Position numbers and translations under genes: made by a program. A stretch of 64,000 nucleotides of DNA, taken from Vombatus ursinus (taxonomy: Eukaryota > Chordata > Mammalia > Diprotodontia > Vombatidae). Shown in pieces: positions 45,191 through 56,740 of this stretch; position 1 is the stretch's first letter, and every line of letters starts with the position of its first letter. The notes beneath the pieces were generated by a model. The model did no database searches. It was not told where the DNA came from and saw only the letters and a list, made by a program, of their open reading frames with translations. The DNA lies in NCBI RefSeq assembly GCF_900497805.2, contig NW_020954719.1, forward strand, positions 3,717,699-3,781,698, read 5' to 3'.

Positions 45191-46099
45191 AAATAGATGG
45201 GCTGAGGAAGGTTTTTAACATAGTTCATTACAGGCAGAATCGTGCCCGCAATTGCCTAGACAAGAAGACTTGCTTCATAAAAATTTAAGAAAACATTTTA
45301 ATAGCCGTCATTACATAAAATACTCACAATTTGCAAATGTCATACAATGAAAAGTTTTCATAAAGACCAAAAGGAAAAAAAAATAAATCAGGTGTTCACC
45401 TGATTTGGTACCATATCATCCCCATTGTTCTATTACTTGCTGCTGGAGATGATCCAAAGATGCTTTCAATGAGCCTACAGAAGATAAGCTGGCATCCCAA
45501 TATTTTTATTCCATTTCCCAAAGCTATTTTATTTCCTATTATTTATTCCCAAAGTTATTTTATCCTTCTATGCAATACTCAATTAAAATAGTAACTTAGT
45601 CCCAAGACATTTCTATCTGAACACCACCAAAAGAGATGAGAATCAACATCAAACATCATCATCATCATCATCATCATCATCACCATCATCATCACCTCTT
45701 CATCTTTCTCTGAACCAAGATTCAGTCTTTGGTCTTTTGCCTTATATAAAATATACTACTCCCCTTAGGGAGCTTATCTATTGACAAAGCTTCAATTACC
45801 ATATAATTCATATGATTCTCAGATTTACATGACAAGCTCTGATCTATCATCTGCTCTACAGATACTGGACTAAGTTTCTTCACTTGCATATACGATATTT
45901 CTAGTTGGCTCTTCTGCCACATCTGAAAATTAACATTTTAACATGTAAATAAAATTAATATCTCATTACTTTTCCTTTTTCAATTTTGCTGATACCATGA
46001 ATGGTATTACCATAATCATAAACCACTAGACCCACATGCTAGGAGCTATCCATGACTCTTATTTATCTTTGGCACCTTACTTTAATCTTGATTTTTTTT
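45191..46099. other. intron with a CAT microsatellite
   Basis: The (ATC)n tract is at 45653-45695. The minus-strand frame at 45722-45922 has an acceptor-like TTTTCAG just upstream but no recognisable family. Otherwise nothing. Confidence 0.4.
45653..45695. repeat. (ATC)n microsatellite
   Basis: About 14 ATC units with one CACC change. Confidence 0.95.
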
Positions 46100-46335
46100 T
46101 TAACTCAGTGCATTTTCACTAGTTGTCCCCATACCTGGAACTTTCTTCCTCCTCTTCTCTGCCTCCTGGCTTCTCAGCTTCAAGTTTAAACTAAAATCCC
46201 ACTAAAATCTGCAAGAAGCCTTTCCTCACTTGTATTAAATGCTTTTCATCTATGATTCTCCAATTTATCCTCTGTATCTTATTTATATGTAGTTGTTTGC
46301 ATGTTGTATTCATTCAACAAATGATTGTTGACTGC
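46100..46335 (+). mobile_element. L2 3' region
   Basis: CCCATACCTGGAACTTTCTT, TGCAAGAAGCCTTTCCTCAC and ATTCAACAAATGATTGTTG follow the L2 3' end order. Confidence 0.65.
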
Positions 46336-46627
46336 TTGGCTGACTACTAGGTCAATCTCTTCTTTTCTCAAGGAGATGAAGCATTGACAAATTCTTTTTG
46401 CTCTCAGTCACATTCAACAAGGAACTGAAAAAAAAAACAAAAAGCATTACACTCTTTCAGGGACAAGCAGTTCCTTAAGCCAGAGAACTGCCAATTTCTT
46501 CAGGTCTGCAAAAATCGAGTGATTCTGCTTTGTCCAATCAGTTCCAAACCTCCTCATAGCAAAACACATACAAAATCTATCTTTTCCCCTTAGTTTCTCC
46601 CTGTCAAAAAGAAAGCAGTAGGGGCAA

Positions 46628-46788
46628 GGGGCAGCTAGGTGGTGCACTGGACAGAGCTCCTACCTTGGAGTCAGGAGGACCTGAGTTCAAATCCACCCTC
46701 AGACAATTGACACTTACTAGCTATGTAATCTTGGGCAAGTCACCTAACCCAGATTGCCTCACCCACCCCTCCCCCCCCAAAAAATAGA
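46628..46788 (+). mobile_element. tRNA-derived marsupial SINE
   Basis: The head GGGGCAGCTAGGTGGTGCAC, the B-box-like GAGTTCAAATCCACC, then TCTTGGGCAAGTCACCTAAC and a C/A-rich tail. Well preserved. Confidence 0.92.
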
Positions 46789-48564
46789 GAGCAAAATAGC
46801 ACCTTTGAGAGATTTCCCTCTTTCAAGCATTAGGTGGTACCAAAAACCAAAAAGTTTAAAAGCCCTTCATAAATCATCTGAGTTCACTCTCCACCAATGA
46901 GCTTAGAGCAGCTAGTCCAGTCTTTTGACAGTCAACCTGCAAAGCAATAACTCTTACAATCAGCAAATCTGCAGCCAGATTGTTTCATCAAGAAGCTCTC
47001 TATGTCTTCTGCATATCTCGGTCTACGGCTTATTTTCAAAGCTGCTTCTGTCACTGGGTTCTTAACCCCAACCCTGCTGGCTTTTTAACTACCTCTAAAG
47101 CCTCAAATCAGAGGCTTTTGGTAGTTACTCATGTTTTCTTTAGAAAGTAAAATTCACAAAATCACCTTTCTGACAAATATGAACCCAAGAGTTCTTATAT
47201 AATCTTTCCATAGTTCCAAGTTAAATAGATTTATAATTGTCAGAAGCGTTAGGATTCTTTTAAAAAGTCACATGTAAATGAACTGATGGACCATAGTCTC
47301 CGACAGACATCTTTACAAGTCACTGCTTTTTCCTTCCTCAAAGAAGTCATCTCAGGATATCCAACTGACTTCGTGAAGTTCTCTCTCCAGCCATTAGAAT
47401 AGTTTATATCTCTCTTCACATTTTTTTTTCTTTGAGAATGTTTTCTTCACAAATACAGTTTATCATGTTTTCTTACGCAAATAAATGTTCTTTTTCTTCC
47501 CCTTTTATCAACTAAATCATTCAAATACAAAAGAAGCAGGACTTAAACATCTATTAAACCACATAAAGAAAAAGAAATGGATTTATATCAAAAACTTTCT
47601 GTTTATTTTAAATCAAAAACAATTCACTTTAATGAAAATTCAGCCACGGAGAAACATAACTTGCTGAAAAGCTATGTTCAATGACAGTTACAATTTATCT
47701 AATTGTCTTATTTTATAATTTTCAATTAAGTATTTTAAAAGAAGTGCATATGTTACAATGACTATATTGATGAAATTAACTGAATACTTACTAATAAGCA
47801 ATTATTATTCACAAATCTTTCCTAATCATATATATTTTCCCCCAAAATGAGACATATTCAATCGCATTTCCTTTCAAACTGTGAAATCAAAATGATATTG
47901 TTCATCAATTAAGTTAATACATAAAAAGAAAAATTAATTATATCATCTTTATGTCATTCTTTTAAAAATGTACTACTTTGCGTATTTTAACATATATGTA
48001 TATAATACATAAATACAACAGTATCTGTATATATTTATAAATAGATATGTATGTGTGTATTTGAGTTCATAAAATTATTTATACTGATAGAGATGCATGA
48101 CCAAAAAAGTTTAGAGGCCCTAGATTGGAGAACAAGCTGAATTAATGAAGAAAAGCTTCAGATGAAGTCAGAAATTTGAACTATGTTTAACAGAGAAGAG
48201 ATGGATCATGGGGGAATAGAATTCATTCTAAATACAAGTGATAGCTTGACACAAGAAAAGAGGAAATAAGAAGTCATTTCCCTGGAAAGGGGCTTTTGAT
48301 GTTCTTTCTATTTGATGAAATCCGCAAGTCACATTTATTTTAGTTATCTTCCAGAATCACTTATCATCTGCATTGAAAAGTCTCCCTTTCTCTCCATTCT
48401 TTCATACTTGTCATTTTGAGAAATGATAAATTTAGATTTTTTTAAATCAATAAAGCACCTCAAAAACGTACAGAAGAAAATCAAAAGCATAAAACAAACC
48501 CAGCTCGTTCAAAGCTCCTCTCCTGATTGTCCAATCAATCACGAAAGTAAGGGAGAGAGAGAGA
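46789..48564. other. intron, nothing recognised
   Basis: About 1.8 kb of AT-rich sequence with TATA-rich patches (47990-48060). No gene, repeat family or site can be supported. Confidence 0.4.
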
Positions 48565-50800
48565 GAAGATTCTGGGAAGATGGAGGAAAAGGTCAGACAC
48601 TTCCAAGCTTTCTTTTCTCTCACAAAAGAGATAAAGTAGTGACTCAGGGTAAACATTGAGTATTAAAAATAAATAAGAGTAGGGACAAGAACAGGGGTCT
48701 TCCTGGGACAATCAGAGAAGATCTGAAGAAAAGTCCCAGGATGAGGTTTAGTCCCTGTGAAGAGTAAACACCTCCAGAATAAGTCCTAAATCCACTTCAA
48801 CAACAAGGAGCAAGCCCTGGGATTAGCTGGGTTGAGAGGCTACCTGGGCTGAAGCCACAGGAACTTTACCCCAGGGATAGTGAGGGGTGTTGGGTGTCTG
48901 AGCCAATGAAGATCAAAAGAACTTCTGCTGACAAGGAATGTCAGACCCAACTGTGCTGTGGAGACGCAGCGGGGACAAGAAGGAACCAGCACATGCCCAG
49001 AGATTGCAGAAGCGGTGGAACAGGGACACCACTTGCTGTGGGCATTTACAGGAGGCTGGAGGTCTTAGTTCTAGTTCCAGGCCAGAGAGGAGAAATGAAG
49101 GAGGATCTGAGGCCAGAGGCACCATCCTCCATACCCCAGGAATAGAGGTGATTATAAAAACTAAACTACCACAAATTTAAAAAAAAAATTCACAGGCAAA
49201 TGAGAAAGAATTCAACCATAGAAGAGTTACCATGGGAATAGAGAAGGCTGGGGTTCATCTTCAGAGGAGGATATTGAAGCAAAGAAACCCTCTTCTACCC
49301 CAAAGAGTAATAACAAATGGTCAACTGCTCAAAAAGAATTTATAAAAAAAAAACTTTAAAAAGACTTTAAAAATCAAATGAGAAAGATTGAGGAAAAACA
49401 AAAAATTTTTTAAAAAAAAGGACAATCCAAGAAAAACAAGAAGATTATGAAAAGAAAGTCAACCAATTAGAAAAGGAGATCCAAAATCTTAAGGAAGAAA
49501 ATGACATCCTGAAAATCAGAATTGGGCAAGGGGAAGCCAGCGAAGTTATAAGAGATAAAGAAATAATAAAATAAAATACAAAGAACGAGAAAGAGATGTG
49601 AAACATCTCACATGAACAACAACTGATCTGGAGAACAGATCAAGAAGAGAAAACATAAGAATAATCAGACTACCTGAAAGCTATGATCAAAACAAAGAAT
49701 CTTGACACAATAATACAAGAAACAATTAAAGAAAATTGTCCTGAAGCATTAGAACAAAAGGGGAAAGTAGAAATAGAAAAAAATCTACCAATCACTACCT
49801 GAAAGAGATCCTATGAGGAAAACCCATAGGAGTATTTTAGTCAAATTCCAAAACCCCTAGGCTCTCAAGGAAAAACTGTTGGGAGCAACAACAGAAAACA
49901 ATTTATATTGTTTATATTGTGTATATATATATATATATATAGTGATACCACAATTAGAATCACAGAAGACCTAGCAGGAGAGACACTGAAAGACTGCGGG
50001 TCTTGGAACACTATATATAAAAGAACAAAAGAACTGGGGTTCTGACCAAAAATATCATACCCAGTAAAGCTAAACATAATTCTGAATGAAAAAAAAATGG
50101 ACATTTAATAAACTGTCAGATTTTCAGAGCCTTGTTAAAAAAAAAAACCTGAACTTAATAGAAGTTTTGACATATAAGAGACAATAGGAATATAAATTAT
50201 ATAACAAAGACTAATTACAAGGGACTCAATAAGGACAGATTGTTTACTTTTTATATACATAAAATATATGTCTAAGATTGTTATCAGTAATTTGGTAGTT
50301 CACAAGAAAGATTTGGAGTAGACCTGATTATGATATGACTTTAAAAAGTAAAACTGTTTAGGAACGGCTAAAAAGAGTAATTATTTTATACAAATAAGGT
50401 ATGAGAGGAAGAACCTTAGATGGGAGAGGAGGGCTGGTAGTTCTGGAAACCTATTTTCATCCGGAATAGATTCAAGAGGGAACAATGCATATATATCTAG
50501 AAGAGTATAAAAGTCTTCTAAATTCAGAATGAAATAAAATCCTATGGGGATAGGGAGGGGGAAGGGAATAGGTCAAAGGAAGGTATAGGAGGGTGTTTAG
50601 ATAGGAAAATGTATATCTCTATATATGTATGTATATGTTTATATGTATGTATGTGTATCTATACATAAATATATCCTTGCTTAATTGTAGACTTCTGGGG
50701 GGCAAGAGGAGAGGGAGGAAGGGAAGAAAAAAGAACAAAGTAAAAAGTACACAGAAGAGAACAAAAGAAAACTAACAAGGAAGCAAAGATGAACAGCTCT
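48565..50800 (+). mobile_element. old L1/HAL1-like element with 5'UTR and ORF1
   Basis: The 5' end has CTGGGAAGATGGAGG at about 48572. The 5'UTR runs to about 49190, diverged ORF1 to about 50150 (translation blocks ENDILKIRIGQGEASE and RSRRENIRIIRLPESYDQ), then an inter-ORF or HAL1-type region to about 50800. No ORF2 follows. ORF1 is interrupted by a TA tract at 49920-49942 and many frame breaks. It is a different, older subfamily than the 6-kb elements. Confidence 0.7.
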
Positions 50801-51624
50801 CAACACAATGTATAGTATTTATTATATATGTTTTCTTGAAATGAAAATTTATTGCTATATATTTTGAATCCTCTCTTATGTTCTGCCGTGCACATGACAT
50901 GTTTTTATTTTTTTTTCTTATTTTTTATTTAAATTTATGACAAAAAAAAAGTGGCAGGGTGAAAATGTGTTTTGTCGTTCAAACGCTGGTCAGATAAAAT
51001 TCCTTATCCTTTGTTCTCTGTTTTTCCTCCCTTGAATTTATACAATATGAAGATCATCCATTCTAAGCCATTAATTCTCACGTTTCTTCTTCTCAGTTTT
51101 TTCCATGTGATCATCATATGTTAATGTATGCTCTAGTCTGACTAGTCTCTAGACTAGCTTCTTATGCTTTTTCTTCCTCTACCTATTTATTTACATTAAC
51201 ATTTCACTTCAGATGTTTTTCCCCACAGAATTAATATTTGTCTTTTGACATTATAACCATTTTTCTAATCTTCACACTGTCATTTTCTTGTTAATGTATT
51301 TGTTTTCTCCTTTAATCCAACTTCTGAATGCTTGGGTCTCACGAGTTGAAAGAAGGGTACCATACTCACTCTCCTTCATGGTATCTCTGCAAAAAATGAG
51401 TCAAGTTGGAAGCAATGTAGATTACATGCTTTGGAATTTCCTTTTTTTCCAGGATAAAATCAGTTTGGGAGCATGTACACTAGCCAAATATACTGTCACT
51501 TTCTGAATATGACACTTTAACTGGCCATTATCATTTTTCATGAGTGTAGTATAGATGGTGCAGGTATAATGTGATATGTGCAATATAGGTTCTTCTATCA
51601 CCACAACTGTTTTTCAATAGTTGG

Positions 51625-51626
<2 letters not shown>

Positions 51627-51664
<38 letters not shown>
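51627..51664. repeat. (CTG)n trinucleotide repeat
   Basis: About 12 uninterrupted CTG units on the plus strand, CAG in the sense of CCDC91. Confidence 0.97.
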
Positions 51665-51666
<2 letters not shown>

Positions 51667-51949
51667 TATTTGCCAATTCACTGAAAAAATGGCTAAGAGA
51701 TGTATGAATGGCCATATTATGAGAGCTAATATGTGCAAGGTCATGACATCTTAAGGTCCATAAGGTAAAGGCAGGAATAATTCTGAAAACAACATAGACC
51801 TTAAAAGGTGCTATTTTTCACAGTCTGATAGCCTTCCCTCTTTGACAAAAGGCTAGAAGCAACAACAATGGCAACTAGATAACATACCTGCTTAAGTTTA
51901 GAGAATAAACAGAAAAGTTTCATCATACTGTACATTGAGGAAGAGAACA

Positions 51950-51980
51950 ATATATATGCATATATATGCATGTATATATA

Positions 51981-52012
<32 letters not shown>

Positions 52013-52020
52013 AAACACAC
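51950..52020. repeat. TA/TATG microsatellite
   Basis: TATATGCA and TGTGTATA units ending in a TATATATA run. Confidence 0.9.
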
Positions 52021-52257
52021 ACATAACGAAGGGAATAAAAAGTGGTATACGTGACACTGTTTTAAACAAAGGGAAAAAAAAAGCAGCACTTCAAACCCAA
52101 AACATTCCTAGTTATAATAAATGAAATTCATCCATTAACCTGGACCCAAGAATATGATACAATGTTAAAACTATAAAGGACCTTAGAGATCTAATGAGTT
52201 TTAGAACTAAGAAAAACGAAGCCCAGAATGATTAAATTACCCAAGAATGCAAAAAGG

Positions 52258-52485
52258 GCAGCTGGGTAGTACAGTTTCAGGAAGACTCAATTTCTTGAGT
52301 TCCAATTTGACTTTAGATACTTACTACCTGTGTGATCCTGGGCAAGTCACTTAACCCTGTTTGCCTTAGTTCATCTGCAAAATAAGCTGGAGAAGGAAAT
52401 GGCAAAGCACTTCAGTATCTTTGCCAAGAAGACCCAAAATGGAATCACAAAGAGTAGGACACAACTGAAATGCCCAAACAACAAG
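52258..52485 (+). mobile_element. Mar-1-like CORE-SINE, full length
   Basis: Forward orientation: head GGGCAGCTGGGTAGTACAGT, core CTGTGTGATCCTGGGCAAGT, then GCTGGAGAAGGAAATGGCAA and a tail with CACAAAGAGTAGGACACAAC. Confidence 0.92.
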
Positions 52486-54179
52486 AATACACAGCTATTT
52501 AGAGGTAGAAATGAAAACAGAACTTGAATTTCTTATCATTACTCCATGTTGGTCTTATGTGTACACACTTGCAAAAGGATAAATTGTATTCACTATTACA
52601 ACTTTAGCCAGAAACAATACAACCATGGAAAATAGTGAATTTTCAATTTATAACCTCTACTAAAGTTCTGCTCTGATGCCTCACTGCTTTGTAGAGATGA
52701 CTGCCAGTACAGAACAAGTTGTGACAGATCCCACTAAGCCAGAGCAACTGTCAACTAAGTTAAAGAGGAGTTATAATCAGCATTGGTGCAAGAAAGAACA
52801 CCAGCAAAAAAAAAAAATGCAGATTCTTGAAATACTTAATAAATACTATTTCATAAAGTATTCTAGAAAAATAAAGGACAAAATATATGTATTTTATTTA
52901 CATTTTTTTATAATGTCTTCTACAGAAACCTTACTAACAGATGAAGTCTATTAAAAAGTAGCTCTGTGGGATCTTTTGATGAGAGTGCCAATGCCCATTA
53001 CAAAACAGAAGTTAGAAGAAATAAACATGGCGCCATTTTATTAATGTTTAGCCCACCCAGAGAACTCAAGGGACGATAACCCACTTTTTAAAATATTTCC
53101 ATCCCAGACAACCAATTGTCTTAAATAAGGCAACTTGAAACAAAGTGATTTTCTGTGCTGTAATAAATAATATACATTTAAGAGATGTTGAGCAATTAAC
53201 TATAAAAGATCAGACTGCATACTTTTGCAGTTCAGCTAATAAAATACCACAATTTTAATTCAACTTGCAAAACACAGAATGTTCCTCTAAAGCTATTACA
53301 CCCTATACTTTCGGGGGGGTGGGGGATACGGACCAGGAAGGGAAGAAATAAAATTATGCAATAGGGTTTAAAAATTTCTAAGTGTTTCCATACAGGTAAG
53401 AACCAATTCCATCTAAAATTCTGAGCATTTATTTCATATTGATAAATTAAATATTACTATATAACTTTCCTATTCATACAATAAGAAATAAAATCATAAT
53501 TTTCATTGGCAAATGCTAATATTTTAATGTCAGAAACTGCATACAGCTAAGAATAAATTTCTTTTGAGTAGTGCTACCCATTCAGCCATTAGTTTCCCAC
53601 AATTACTACTTATGCCTTTAAATAAAGTTTAATTAATATTTCCTTAGTTTTTGCCTTAAGTGAAATCAAGTTATTCTTACAGTACTATTTAAACTCCTAT
53701 AAATAAATACACTATACAAATACAGCTTTAGTTAAAAGAAAAACCTGTTACACATATTTTAACTCTGTCCCAAAAATGAACATTTGGTTATAACATTAAT
53801 ATTTTAATCCTATGATTAATTTTTGTATTATATTGGGGAGAAGAAGGAGCAACATGGAAGAAAGAGTTAGGTTCAAAAAGTAAAGTTATTTCATTAATAA
53901 CTAAATATTATCAAGAACATATAACATGGTATCCTCATATAGAATTATAGATGACTATATTCACCGAAAAAAGGATAAACAATATGAAATAAAGATTTAT
54001 GGCCTGAACAGTTAGTGTGCCAGTAGGAAGGAACTAAAGTCACTATGAATATAATTTTTCATGAAAGATTAAAAACTCCTAGGGAGTTAAGTTGCTAACT
54101 CAGAAAGTTCTAAAAACAATGTCCCATCTTAACTCTTCAATTTTAAGAGCAGAGAGTTCAAAGCTACAAACCACTAAAA
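52486..54179. other. intron, nothing recognised
   Basis: About 1.7 kb, AT-rich. The plus-strand frame at 52676-52954 (92 codons) shows no family and is probably chance. Confidence 0.4.
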
Positions 54180-54300
54180 GTGACAACTGTAAGAGACATT
54201 AAAAATCATCTGGTCTAATCTCGCTTTACAGATAAAGAAAATTAAGGCCCAAAGAAGCTACAATCTGTCTAAGGTCAAAAAATTAATTAGTGGAAGTTCA
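54180..54300 (-). mobile_element. MIR-type relic
   Basis: The plus strand has TCATCTGGTCTAATCTCGCT, TTTACAGATAAAGAAAATTA and AGGCCCAAAGAAG, the middle part of an old repeat of this kind. Confidence 0.5.
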
Positions 54301-54699
54301 GACAAGAATTCATGTTGTCCAGTGCTCTGATTCCACTACCTCCACAAAAACTGCATCATGATTTTTTCACGACTTCGCTCTGGAGTTTGATCCAAACAGT
54401 ATTTGTTTCAGTGATAAAAGATCTCTATTTTGTAGCACAACTTTCAAAGTCATCGGTAGTAACTCACCTATCCTCTAGTAAAAACTTAAAAAAAAAAAAA
54501 ACACAGGAATTTAGAGTTCCAAGGGAATTTAACAATCATCTCATAAGTGAGAAAATGAATCCTCACTAGAACATACCTGGCAAGTAGTCATTTAGCTTCT
54601 GCTTGAGGACTTATAAAGAGGGGGACCTCTTACTTTCCAAGGAAGTCCATTCTACTTTTTAATAATTCCAGTTTTCCCTAGTATTATGCCTAAATTTAT

Positions 54700-54890
54700 T
54701 TCTTTGCAACTTCTAGGCAAGTCACTTAATGTCTCTAGGCCTCAGTTTCCTCATCTGTAAAGTAGGGATAACAATAGCACAAACATCACGGAGTTATTGT
54801 GAAGATCAAATTAGATAACATCTAAAGCATTTTAATACCTCAGAACAGTATGTAAATGTTAGCTATTATTATTAGCTATTATTCCACCCA
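54700..54890 (+). mobile_element. MIR CORE-SINE
   Basis: GGCAAGTCACTTAATGTCTC, GCCTCAGTTTCCTCATCTGT and AGTTATTGTGAAGATCAAAT follow the forward MIR order. Confidence 0.85.
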
Positions 54891-55304
54891 ATGTTCCTGG
54901 TTCTGCCCTAGAGCCAAACATGTGAACCATTATCTTTAATATGTTTCTATACACAACATCACAATGGGTTTTGTTTTTTAATGCATTTTGTAATTCTTCT
55001 CCATTGTGTGGGGGAGTTCATCCATTGATGTTTATGACTGTGATGCTAATTGTGTTTCCTCTACCCTAATGATAGCATCCTAATATCCTTCTCACTTGGC
55101 CCTCTTATACTCTTTTACAAAAAATAGGTGACAAAAAAGAGATTGCTTAACCTTAATGATATGTTTCTGCTCCCTTACTGTTTTTCACTTCCCTTGTCCT
55201 GCTCTAATCATGAGTTTTTACTCTGTCTTTTCTTTTAATCACCTTTCACACTTCACTCTCTGACAGTGGAGTTTGTTTACATATAACTACTCCACCTTTG
55301 GGAA
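54891..55304. other. intron, nothing recognised
   Basis: No supported repeat or coding frame. Confidence 0.35.
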
Positions 55305-55475
55305 AGTTAAATGGCACAGTAGATGAAGTGCTGGACTAGAAGTCAGGAAGACTGGAGTTCAAATCCAGCCACAAACACTAGTCAAGTGATCTGGGACAAC
55401 CTCCTTTAACCTATTTGCCTTAATCCACTGGGGAAGGAAATGGAAGACCATTCTAGCATCTTTGCAAAGAAACCC
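55305..55475 (+). mobile_element. Mar-1-like CORE-SINE, truncated tail
   Basis: It has GGCACAGTAGATGAAGTGCT, GAGTTCAAATCCAGCC and, at the end, GGGGAAGGAAATGGAAGACC. It ends where the L1 5'UTR begins. Confidence 0.8.
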
Positions 55476-56490
55476 CATGGGGAGATAAGATGGCAGAGGG
55501 AAGCCAGGAAGTTGCCTGAGCTCTCCTCAGTTTCCCTTGGAAATAACATTAAATCAAGCCTCTAAAAGAATTCTGAAGTGGCAGAATCCACAAAAAGATA
55601 AAGTGAAACAATTTTCCAGCCAAAGATAACTTAGAAGGACTTCAGGAAAGGTCTGTTTCACTTCATTAAAGGGGAGTGCAGCCAGTGTAGTCGGTGTCCA
55701 AGCAAGCCAGCAGTAGGCTCTAAGCAACAGCACAGATTAACAACTAAGAACCAGTGGACTGGGCTCTGTAGGCCAGTGGCACAGCAGGTCAAAGGTGAGG
55801 TATCCAGCCCCAGTGCAGTAATCGAACTACCAGTCCTGTAAGCCAGGGCAAAACAAGTGCAATTAGGCCAGGCCAACCTAGCTTGGGCTAGTGCCCCTTG
55901 TGCCTCAGGAACAGAGCTCAACTTTTTAAAATGAGCAAAAAAAAAAAAAAAAAAAAGAGCCCTGACCATAGAAAGCTAGTATGGTGACAGAGAAGATCAA
56001 AACACAAACTCAGAAGAGGATAACAACATCAAAATGCCTACATGCAAAGCCTCAAAGAAGAATATGAATTGGTCACAATCCCAAAAAGTCCTACTGGAAG
56101 AACTCAAAAAGGATTTTAAAAATCAACTAAGAGAAGTAAAAGAAAAATTGGGAAAAGAAATTAGAGTAATGCAAGAGAATTATGAAAAAAGTGTACACAT
56201 CCAGGGAAAGAACTTTGGAGTCTAAAAGCAGATGGAAGAATACTATTTGTTCTCCTTTTCTCTTGTTGTTTTATTTCGTCTTTCTCATGGTTCCCCCCAT
56301 TACTTCTAATCCTTCTATACATCATGAATACTGTGAAAATATGCTTAATATAAATATAAAAGTAGAGCTTATATCAGATTACATGCCATCATGGGGAAGG
56401 GAGAGGAGAAGAAGGGAGTGAAAATTTAAAACTCAAAATCTTATGGACATGAATGTTAAAAACCAAAAATAAATAAATTATTTTTAAAAA
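55476..56490 (+). mobile_element. internally deleted L1 (5'UTR and ORF1 start joined to 3'UTR)
   Basis: The 5' end has GGAGATAAGATGGCAGAGG. The 5'UTR runs to about 55980. The ORF1 N-terminal coiled coil follows to about 56190 (ELKKDFKNQLREVKEKLGKE). The 3'UTR then begins at once with ACACATCCAGGGAAAGAACT and ends about 56475 in AAAAACCAAAAATAAATAA. The rest of ORF1 and all of ORF2 are missing. The junction lies at a short GAAAA match found in both normal L1 regions. Confidence 0.8.
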
Positions 56491-56493
56491 AAG

Positions 56494-56739
56494 AGATCCC
56501 AAAATGAAAACTGCAAGGAATATTTTATCCAAATACCAGAATTATCTTGTCAAATAGCAATTACTGCAAGCTGCAGGAAAGAAAATAATTCAAATATTAA
56601 GAAGTCGCAGTGAGGATTACACAGGACTTAGCAGCTACTACCTTAAATAAAGAGAGGGCTTGGAATATGATATTCTGGAAGACAAAGGAGCTTGGATTAC
56701 AACCAAGAATAAACTAACCAGCAAAACTGAGCATAATAA
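56494..56739 (+). mobile_element. older L1, ORF1 C-terminal part, left piece
   Basis: GAGATCCCAAAATGAAAACT to CCAGCAAAACTGAGCATAAT is ORF1. It is split by the L1 at 56741-59113 and resumes at 59114. Confidence 0.75.
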
Positions 56740-56740
56740 C

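Larger units (their letters stand above)
50801..52257. other. unassigned intron with two simple repeats
   Basis: It contains a CTG tract (51627-51664) and a TA/CATA tract (51950-52020). The rest, including the plus-strand frame at 51288-51506, shows no recognisable family. Confidence 0.4.

Noticed and set aside
45653-45695. ATC tract as the acidic start (poly-Asp) of CCDC91
   Set aside because: On the minus strand it could read as Asp repeats, but it lacks the following FGGFEAAETF-like segment and splice sites; it is a microsatellite.
52676-52954. 92-codon plus-strand frame
   Set aside because: No recognisable family, AT-driven composition in its second half, and no splice or start context.
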